Assembly: GCA_003956705.1 (NCBI GenBank)
Contig: QZCP01000070.1
Location: 87,573-151,572 of the forward strand
Source: Brevipalpus yothersi
Lineage: Eukaryota > Arthropoda > Arachnida > Trombidiformes > Tenuipalpidae
Reading direction: 5' to 3'
Length of the DNA: 64,000 bases
A program made the position numbers and the translations under genes. The notes beneath the pieces are model-generated. The model made no database searches. It worked only from the letters and a program-made list of their open reading frames with translations, and had not been told where the DNA came from. This document shows, piece by piece, positions 46,565 through 54,749 of the stretch (the stretch's first letter is position 1; every line of letters starts with the position of its first letter).

Positions 46565-46630
46565 NNNNNNNNNNNNNNNNNNNNNNNNNNNNNNNNNNNN
46601 NNNNNNNNNNNNNNNNNNNNNNNNNNNNNN
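46541..46630. repeat. (GA)n microsatellite with 66-base assembly gap
   Basis: Eleven or twelve GA units run into undetermined bases at 46565-46630. The counterpart at the right edge of the window also ends in a (CT) run, so the gap is probably collapsed microsatellite. Confidence 0.95.
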
Positions 46631-47606
46631 AGAGTGAAAAGATTATGGTGGATCATGAAAGAGAAGCATCAGAATATGTTTCTTAGCGAATAAAACTGTT
46701 TGAACTATTCTGACTGAGTTTCTGAGTAACTGTTTGAAGAACCGTGAAAGTATGATAGATAATCGAATCATCAGCTATCCTCAGGAAACGGATTGCTATT
46801 TATTGCTGTAAATGGTATGAACGTTTTTCTCTCTACTCAACAATAAGATGCAAAAATTTTAAGAGAAAAGGTTGGCAAAAAGAATATGTAGAGAGAGAGA
46901 GAATAGAATGCAAAAATAAGTGAATGGATTGCATGAGAGAACAATATATCTTGTTTGTCGAATTTCTTGTTGTTTATTCTAAATCGTGTGTTTCAATAAA
47001 TCTCATATTTGATGCATAGCAGAAAGGCTTGTATCATGATTCGATAGAGGAAAAATATTTCAGCCCTTCAGTGTATTTATTGTGTGAAGACCAAAATATC
47101 AAGTTCTTTCAATTTCATTCTTGTCATAAGGACTGAGCAACCCAGAAACACACTGGAAGGCAAATCAATCAATCAATTCTCTCTTATTGATAGATTAGCT
47201 CATAGACTCTCTCCCTTAAAATACACAATTTTACTTTTTAACTTTGAGAAATGAGCAGTGTACACCGTTATTCATCATGAAATTTTTTCAAAATCGAGGT
47301 GATAATATGAATCAAGAAAATGAATGGGAACTCATCAGATTTGAGGAAATTAGGCAGCTCTTACTTCGAAAGCATTTTGGTGAAACAGAATGTCCAATGT
47401 CGAACTTTGAGAAATGATTTACGTGTTACACCTTAGTTTTACGTTCTAATATCTGATGAGTTTCATGGACGCTTTGTCCTGGTAGAATTGAAAGCAACAA
47501 AATCCTCAATATAAATACCAGATTAACAATAAATCCTCCATATTTGATGACGATTTAGAACATCAATTAGTTTCCTAAATCAATAAATGGGCTTAGCTTT
47601 AATTTA
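46631..47606 (+). repeat. left arm of an inverted segmental duplication
   Basis: This ~975-bp stretch matches the reverse complement of about 63052-64000 with only scattered substitutions and small indels (for example in 47000-47440). No transposon ORF or terminal inverted repeat is seen. It contains no gene of its own. Confidence 0.88.
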
Positions 47607-47701
47607 CTGGTGCACTGCAGGCGAGATGAATTAGATATTTGAACTAACTCAGTCTATGTAAGTCTAGTATTTTTCGTGAGCTCAACCCGAAAAGCCTTTA
47701 G

Positions 47702-47853
47702 CACTTAAACAATGAATACAACTCAATCGAATGAGACATCAAGAATGGCTTTTTAGACGATATCTCAGCAGAAGTAGCTATCATATTATTTCTAGCTATT
47801 CGATCCATCAACAGATGGTCTTGTGAGTTCTTAACTCAAGCTTGAAACGGTCT
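47702..47853 (+). pseudogene. relic of orcokinin precursor exon
   Basis: About 150 bp matches, in opposite orientation, the exon at 61833-61998 of the orcokinin gene (shared AATACAACTCAAT, AGAATGGCTT, AGCTATTCGATCCAT). Substitutions and indels break the frame. It extends the inverted duplication past the left arm, after loss of the segment equivalent to about 62000-63050. Confidence 0.75.
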
Positions 47854-48042
47854 TAGAATCAGTACTGATCCGACGAGAAACTTTCTCTCAAGTATTCTCC
47901 TAAAATCGATGCTCCGAATATTTTGAATCAGTCATTTTGATAAGAGAGGAAGTTGAGTCAAACTTTAACGTCATATCTTGACTTCTCACTCAAATCAGAG
48001 TTGCGATCCCATTCAGTAACATAGTTGATCAGATCACAAGAT

Positions 48043-48117
48043 GATAAGATCTCTCAGGTGACAATGTTTTTGAGGAAAACATTCGCTATTTTTATATTTA
48101 AGCAACCCTGATCAGTG
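48043..48117 (+). promoter_or_regulatory. upstream module of microprotein gene A
   Basis: GATAAGATC at 48043-48051, a TATATTTA element at 48093-48100 and an arthropod-type TCAGT at 48112. The flanking ~190 bp (from 47943) is nearly identical to that upstream of gene B. Confidence 0.6.
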
Positions 48118-48204
48118 ATCGTAGATTATTATTCATCGATCAATCATTCCGTTCGATTTGAATTCATCAACGCAGATATTTGACTACCGGCCGACTATTT
48201 CATC

Positions 48205-48613
48205 ATGTTGAAAAGATTTTACTCCCTTTTCGTTTTATTTTCTCTCTTCTGTGGACTCCGTGCTGATTCCGAAAGATTTGGTCCAACTGCTGGACAGTTA
48301 TTAATGTTCACTGGTATCCCAGCTCTCGTGTTCGTGATTTTGGTTATTGTAAGTTGACTTTGGGAAGAAGCACTTTTGAGGTTTTTTTCGCATTCAATAT
48401 GAAATTCAATTAACTCTTGATATCACCTTCTGATGCAACTTTTTTGTGTTCTTGTTGCAGATCATCATGGCCCTGAGACATTGGTATTTGAAAAAATACG
48501 GATTTGGCCCAGGAGTTCAACAAACTGTAATAGCTCAAACAACCATACCAGGTTCAAGTAACAACCCATTCAACAACACAGTTCCAAATTATGGAAACTT
48601 GAATAAAGTTTGA
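48205..48613 (+). CDS. single-pass membrane microprotein A (98 aa)
   Basis: Two exons (48205-48348 and 48461-48613) joined in phase 0. Signal peptide of ~20 residues (LFVLFSLFCGLRA), a short luminal or external stretch with the family motif FGPTAGQLL, a membrane helix (MFTGIPALVFVILVIIIMAL), then RHWYLKKYGFGPGVQQT and a polar tail rich in Asn/Pro/Thr ending NYGNLNKV. The positive residues after the helix imply type I orientation with the GFGPGVQ tail in the cytosol. The splice falls inside the membrane helix. I recognise no known family. It is the shortest of four tandem paralogues. Confidence 0.82.
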
Positions 48614-49780
48614 TATCTTTCATCCATCTTAACATCTTTTTTATTAGAAATAATTTTTGTCACACTTCATGTCTCCATTGAGAATACTCTTTCAAAAATA
48701 ATTAAATTCTAAATCATTTATCACCATGATCATATTTTCTAGCTTTTAGACTGTGAGATGGGGACTATGACCAATTCCCATTTTTTGTTACCGAAGTTGT
48801 ACGAGTTAAACGAAATTTTGTTCGATGATTAGCTCAAAGCTCTCATATTCCATTTTACTAGATTTTTTACAGATAAATGGAAATTTTTATGAGGACTAAA
48901 TAATGTATAGTCACAAAGAAACCGTTGAATGAGAATAAAATTCAATTCATGAAAATAGAATTATCTTGTTACAGCAATGATCTATTTGTTTCATGGGAAG
49001 AATTCCATCTCTGGCTATCGAATGAAATTCTTATTCAAGCTCATGTTTCAAAACGTTCTCCTCGTTATATTCAATAAAAGTTTTCACTTCGAAATCATCT
49101 GAGATCAATGATCTTGCTTTAAATGAATAAAGATTGAGATTCTTGAATTTTTCAATCTGGAGAAGACAGGTCCTAAACACCCTTTCTGAGAGAATCTCAC
49201 ATTAAAAAATTCTCGAGATTCACAGCTGATGCTAAATCAATGTTTGTGTTTGCCAAGAAGATTTGCTTTCAAGTAATCGGGAATGATCTTATGTAGACTA
49301 TTAATGATCGGCATCACAGGGTGGACCAACATTCTTTCAATTTTAAAGCAAGTGACCAGAAGCAACTTATCCATTCATTTCATGATATGAAGTATAAATA
49401 CAAGATACATTTGAATAAAACTGATCTCATTTGAAACACGGCTGCTAGAACTTTCGTCGATTTTTAAAAATGAAGATGTGAGACAGATGGATACAGAGAG
49501 AGAAAGAAAGAAAGAAAGAAAAAAAGAAAGAAAGAAAGAGAGAGAGGGAGAGAGAGAGAGAGAGAAAGATCATGAGCTCAACAGGCCGTCATTCATTGAC
49601 GAATGATTTGGCGTTGAACTAATTTTGTAGATCCACAATCGGGGTTTCGGTGTAAATGGAAAAATTATTTTCCTTTGCTGTAGCAATATGAGGTCATGGC
49701 TTGATATCCATGCTTCTCTGCAGTATTTTTGTAGAATAAATGTTTCGAATTTTTGAAGATGGGTAATGAATCACTTTTTC
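48614..49780. other. spacer between microprotein genes A and B
   Basis: No gene is seen; a purine microsatellite (AGAA/GA repeats) occupies 49495-49567. Confidence 0.6.
49495..49567. repeat. purine microsatellite (AGAA)n/(GA)n
   Basis: Compound tract of AAGA then GA units. Confidence 0.9.
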
Positions 49781-49885
49781 CAAAAAGAGAGGGAGTTGAG
49801 TCAAACTTTAACGTCATATCTTGACTTCTCACGCAAATCAGAGATGCGATCACACTCAGTAACATAGTTGTTCAGATCTCAAGAC

Positions 49886-49959
49886 GATAAGATCTCACGG
49901 GTAACAATGTAGTTACGGAAAGCATTAATAATTTCTATATTTAAGCAATCCTGATCAGT
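49886..49959 (+). promoter_or_regulatory. upstream module of microprotein gene B
   Basis: GATAAGATC at 49886-49894, TATATTTA at 49937-49944, TCAGT at 49955. The homology with gene A begins near 49785. Confidence 0.6.
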
Positions 49960-50038
49960 GATCGAATATTATTGGTAATCAATTGATTAGTTGTTTTGAA
50001 TTTGATTTGCGGAAGAATATTTTCTACAAAGTTTCATC

Positions 50039-50478
50039 ATGTCGGAAAGTTCATACATGTATTTCTTTTTGATTCTGTTCTCAATGTTTTGTGGACTCCG
50101 AGCGGAATACTTTGGTCCAACTGCTGGACAATTGTTTATGTTCTTCGGTATACCAATGGCTGTTTTTGTGGTTATGGTCATTGTAAGTTGACAAAAACAA
50201 AGAAAAATTCTCAAAACGCTCAATCCATCGTTCAAACTAGAATATGATCAGGTGTTGTGTGATTTGATTTTAAAAAACTTCCTTTATTCTTGTTGCAGAT
50301 AATTGTGGCCCTGAGACATTGGTATTGGAAAAAATACGGATTTGGCCCAGGAGTTCAACAAACGATTATAGCACAAACAACCATACCAGGTGCAAGTAAC
50401 GACCCATTCAACAACACAGTTCCAAATTTTGGAAACTTGAACCAACCTCCAAGTTATGGCAACTTTAACAAATTTTAG
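50039..50478 (+). CDS. single-pass membrane microprotein B (107 aa)
   Basis: Exons 50039-50182 and 50299-50478. Signal peptide, then YFGPTAGQLFMFFGIP and a membrane helix, RHWYWKKYGFGPGVQQTIIAQ, and a tail with PFNNTVPNFGNLNQPPSYGNF. Exon 1 length (144 nt) and splice phase match gene A. The 3' UTR (from 50479) is almost identical to that of gene C, with AATAAA near 50570. Unknown function; closest to gene A over exon 1 and the intron end. Confidence 0.82.
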
Positions 50479-51049
50479 AGTCTTCTATCGAATTGGAGGT
50501 GACTTTGAGAATTTCAAAAACCTCTTGTTTCTCGGAATATGATGATAAGATCATAAAATTGTCAAGAAAACAATAAATTCTTAATAAATTCTGTTCAGAT
50601 CTCTAAACTTGTAAAATAAAAAAGAGTGCTGTGATAGCTTGGAATTTTTCTATCGGCGGGATTGTAAAGATATGCCAAAATTTCGGCCAATCATTAATTT
50701 CAAATATATTTATCAAAGTTTCTTACACTCAATCAGATTTTTCTGTGAGCTATGAGACCAGACCTCCAGCAGCTTTGCTGTTAGAAAATCAAACAATTTT
50801 TCAAGCTTAGGATTCAAAGAAGCCAATAAGGTATGATATTCAAGACAAAATGCTTTCAAAAAAGTCACTGGAAAATAATTGGAATGTTAATTAATTTCAA
50901 ACACAAAGTTGTTTTAGCAATTAAAACCTTTGTTTCAGCTCTTTGGGATTAATTTGAGATATTTTTTCCGATGAATCGCATTTTTTCTCTCCATTTATTT
51001 CCTTGTGATTAAATTGAAAGCTTCACTTATCTAGCAAAATGAGTTAGAT

Positions 51050-51200
51050 TTTTATCATAGAATTACTCTCCGAGATTGTGTTTGAAGATGGATCCACAGG
51101 TGTCAAGAAAGAAGGAACATTTAAAAGTCCAAGTCGAAGATAAATTAAATCAAATTAAGTTAGGAAGGATGTTGTTAACAGAGCTACAGCGTTTATCTCT
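51050..51200 (+). pseudogene. possible relic of the 44984 mitochondrial gene
   Basis: The stretch reading EIVFEDGSTGVKKEGTF resembles HIVFEDGYAGDKIKGIF of exon 2 of that gene and is followed by a matching ...GTTAACAGAGCTA... piece, with a stop and gaps between. Similarity is moderate and short. Confidence 0.4.
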
Positions 51201-51482
51201 ACAATGACCTTAGTTATTTACCTGATGTATCAAATAACTGATAAAGTCTTATTATTCCAAAAATTGTCAATCCTATTTAATCTCAACAGAGCATCTCTTC
51301 TCATTATTGAGAGAATTTGGACGCAGGATTCCGCATTGTACACTTTCGTTTCTGTAGAAAATCTTCATCATCGAATCACGAACGATTTGATCAAGTTATG
51401 AACAAAATTGATTCTCCGAAAGAAGCAGGGGTTAACTGCCTCAGAACACTGCCTAATCTTGGATTTCTCTAATTTGAGGATG

Positions 51483-51486
<4 letters not shown>

Positions 51487-51548
<62 letters not shown>
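51487..51548. repeat. (AG)n(CT)n perfect palindrome
   Basis: About 13 AG units run directly into about 17 CT units, giving a self-complementary hairpin of roughly 26-base arms. Confidence 0.9.
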
Positions 51549-51549
<1 letters not shown>

Positions 51550-51730
51550 AAAGGAGAAAGAGAGAAGTTTCATCAATGAAATGATGTCGAAAATGAGACT
51601 GAATCATTCGTTCATTTTGATACTACTAATGAGAGAGCAAGTTGAAACAAGTCACAAGGCCTTATCGTTATTTTTCCTGGAAAAAGAGTTTCAATCATGT
51701 TCTGTAACACATTTACTCCAAACTGAAAAA

Positions 51731-51739
51731 GATAAGATC
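51731..51739 (+). promoter_or_regulatory. GATAAGATC element upstream of gene C
   Basis: 127 bp before the ATG, preceded by CTGTAACA. The surrounding ~150 bp matches the region upstream of gene D. Confidence 0.55.
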
Positions 51740-51865
51740 ACTTAGAAACAGTGGAACATTATACGATGTTGCTTACCATTTTCACACATTTAAGTAACGG
51801 TGATGAGAGATCGGACATAATCAACGATTCATCGGTTAGCTGAAATTTTCTCAATCAGCCTCACA

Positions 51866-52351
51866 ATGCTTAAAAAGTCTTACTTATTGTATTCAACATT
51901 GGTTTTTCTCTCCGTTATCTGTGGTCTTCATGCTCAAAAACCTGACAATTTTGGTCCAACTGCTGGAGAGCTGCTCATGTTCTTTGGTATACCATTGGCT
52001 GTTTTTGTGGGTCTAGTAATTGTAAGTTGAATTGAGTTGAAACGATTGAACCCTTGAACTTAATTCACCAACACGTGAGATTTGGGAATGTTACCAAAAT
52101 TCTATGATCCAATTCTGAGAAAATGAATCTCTATTCTCATTCAGGTCCTTTTGCTCATACAACATTGCTATTGGAAACACTGTGGATTTGGACCAGGAGT
52201 ACAGACAACGCTAATAACACAAACAACCATACCTGGTGCAAGTAACGACCCATTCAACAACACAGTTCCAAATTATGGAAACTTGAACCAACCTCCAGGT
52301 TATAGCAACTTCAACAAACCTCCAGATTATGGCAACTTTAACAAATTTTAG
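51866..52351 (+). CDS. single-pass membrane microprotein C (120 aa), mosaic
   Basis: Exons 51866-52021 and 52145-52351. Signal peptide ending GLHA, then QKPDNFGPTAGELLMFFGIP and a membrane helix, QHCYWKHCGFGPGVQTT, and the longest tail of the family with three tandem units of the Y-x-N-F/L-N type (NYGNLNQPPGYSNFNKPPDY). Exon 1, the intron and the first part of exon 2 are nearly identical to gene D; from about 52235 onward, including the 3' UTR, the sequence switches to match gene B. AATAAA lies near 52443. Confidence 0.82.
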
Positions 52352-52965
52352 AGTCTTCTATCGAATTGGAGGTGACTTTAAGAATTTCGAAAACCTCTTG
52401 TTTCTCGGAATATGATGATAAGATCATAAAATTGTCAAGAAAACAATAAATTCTTAATAAATCCTGTTCAGATTTCTGTAAAATAAGACTATCTAATTGT
52501 AAAATAAAAAATAATGCTGTGATAACTTGGAGTTTTTCTATAGGCAGGATCGTGAAAATATGCCAAAATTTCGACCTATAAGGTTCTGATTAAATTGACT
52601 AGGTTTAATTTCAGATTTATCAGTCTTTAGTGTTAGGAAAAATGTTCCTCCTCTGATTTTCGTTGATTCAATAATAATCGTTAATCCAAGTCTCATTACA
52701 TATTTCAAATTTTTAAAATATTGTCACTAATCAATCAGAATCTCTAAACGATCAAGAGAAACGTTTCCTAACAATCTAAAATGATTTCTATTGATAATTT
52801 CATTATTATAATAAGTTTCCGAAATATTCTAATATCAGAAAAAGCGTACGCGAAAATGTATACACAATTTCACCAAGCTTTAGCTGTGTCTGTGGCTGTG
52901 CTTTTCTCAGTGTCTACAGGAAAAATGTATCGTAAAAGCTCGATCGGCCATTCTTAATACCAGGG

Positions 52966-53064
52966 ACCAGGAGTACAGACAACGATAATTACACGACCAT
53001 ACCAGGTGGAACTAACGATTCACCTGATCAAGTACACAATTTTGGTAACTTTACCAACTTTTGA
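52966..53064 (+). pseudogene. microprotein family relic E
   Basis: An exon-2-like piece reads GPGVQTTIITR, then loses the six bases that encode Q-T in its relatives plus the frame, so the tail (GGTAACTTTACCAACTTT at the end) is out of frame. It is closest to gene D. No matching exon 1 is found upstream. Confidence 0.75.
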
Positions 53065-53608
53065 TATCGCTCTCCAAATTCATATCACTATTTCGATTGT
53101 AAAAAATGAATCAAACCTCACGTTCCTGAGGAAAATTTTTGATGACAGAAACCAATGGAAAAAAACTTGTCAAATCATAAATAAATGAACTCATATCAGC
53201 CTATCCATCATAATCGATCTTATAAATCCTTATCACTTCATCTGGAAGGATAGCATTTTTTGGGGAATCTCATCTTTGACCGCCAAAACCTGGCTCGAAC
53301 CCATGACTCACTCATAGAATTTTCAATAAAGAATAATGCATACCATGAGTTTATTGGTCAAAATTTGCGATTCTGCGCTTTTTCTAGTCGAACTTGAAAG
53401 CCTAAAACTCGATAACCTTTGACCTGGGCAGCTGAAAATTAGCATCATTATGATCCATAGTTCATTTACTTTAAGAAAATATAATTTTTATTGGAATCGG
53501 ACATGAGCCAAAGAAGGCACTTTTCCGGACATGTCCCTTTAGATTTTTTAGTTTCTGGAAAAAGAGTTGCAATCATGTTCAGTAACGCATCTGCTCCAAA
53601 CCGAAGGA

Positions 53609-53617
53609 GATAAGATC
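53609..53617 (+). promoter_or_regulatory. GATAAGATC element upstream of gene D
   Basis: 114 bp before the ATG; preceded by TTCAGTAACG as in the other members. Confidence 0.55.
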
Positions 53618-53730
53618 ACTTAGAAACAGTAAAGCACGATGTTGCTCACCATTTTCACATAAGCAACGATGATGAGTGATTGGACACAATCAACGATCGG
53701 TCAGCTGAAATTTTCTCAATTAACCTCACA

Positions 53731-54159
53731 ATGTTTAAAAAGTCTTACTTATTGTATTCAACATTGATTTTTCTATCCGTTATCTGTGGTCTTCATGCTC
53801 AAAAACCTGACAATTTTGGTCCAACAGCTGGAGAGCTTCTCATATTCTTTGGTATACCATCTCTTGTGTTTGTGGGTGTGGTAATTGTAAGTTGAATTGA
53901 ATTAAACCGACTGAACCCATGAACTTAATTCACCAACACGTGAGATTTGCGAATGTCACTAAAATTCTATGATTCAATTCTAAGAAAATTAATTGTCATT
54001 CTCATTCAGATCATATTGCTCATACAACATTGCTACTGGAAACACTTTGGATTTGGACCAGGAGTTCAGCATACGATAATAACACAAACAACCATACCGG
54101 GTAGGACTAATGATTCACCTGGCCGAGTAAACAATTATGGTAACTTTAGTAACTTTTGA
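53731..54159 (+). CDS. single-pass membrane microprotein D (101 aa)
   Basis: Exons 53731-53886 and 54010-54159. Signal peptide (LIFLSVICGLHA), QKPDNFGPTAGELLIFFGIP, membrane helix, QHCYWKHFGFGPGVQHT, and a shorter tail ending NYGNFSNF without the PFNNTVP segment. Same exon structure as gene C. Function unknown. Confidence 0.82.
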
Positions 54160-54749
54160 TATCGCTTTCCTAATTTATCGCTACTTCGATTGTAAAAAAA
54201 TAACTCAGACCTGACGTTCCTGAGGAGAATTTTGATAACGAAAACTAACGGGAAAAAAGTGGTCAAATCCTCAGTAAATCTAGATTTGTTAGTCTCTGGA
54301 ATTCAAGATGGTAACCGATGAGTTCAAAACATAATGCTACGATAGATGATCAGCTCTATCGGTGAATGTTCACACATCACTAAGTTCTGGGCAGATGAGA
54401 GCCTTACCGCTCTGTGGCACCAGAAAAATATATCTCTGGCAATTATGTGACTCAAATAGTTAAAAAAACCCTATCCTCCATGCTTGGAGATGATTTCAAG
54501 CTATGTGGATATTCCAAATCTTGACTCATCCCTCCATGAAGACTTGTTCGAGACGATATAACTACCTGTATTTTTTTATGGTTTTCGGATTATACCGTAT
54601 GGGAGAGGCTCCGTTACGGCAGTTCTATTGAAAGTTTTTTTATCATATACTAAATGATTTCATAAACTAGTTCTATTCTAGTTGAAATTTTTCGCTGGTT
54701 CGAATATTTTAAATAAGTGAACACATAACATACCAAATGTGAGAATTTA
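54160..54749. other. intergenic, no gene seen
   Basis: 3' flanks of gene D and of the P5A ATPase. No motif recognised. Confidence 0.6.

Noticed and set aside
46631..47606. Inverted arms as a transposable element
   Set aside because: No transposase frame, terminal inverted repeats or target-site duplications are visible, and the homology runs into an orcokinin exon, which fits segmental duplication better.
53281..53360. Possible tRNA on the minus strand (GGGTTCGAGCC resembles a B box)
   Set aside because: No A box or acceptor-stem pairing could be found.
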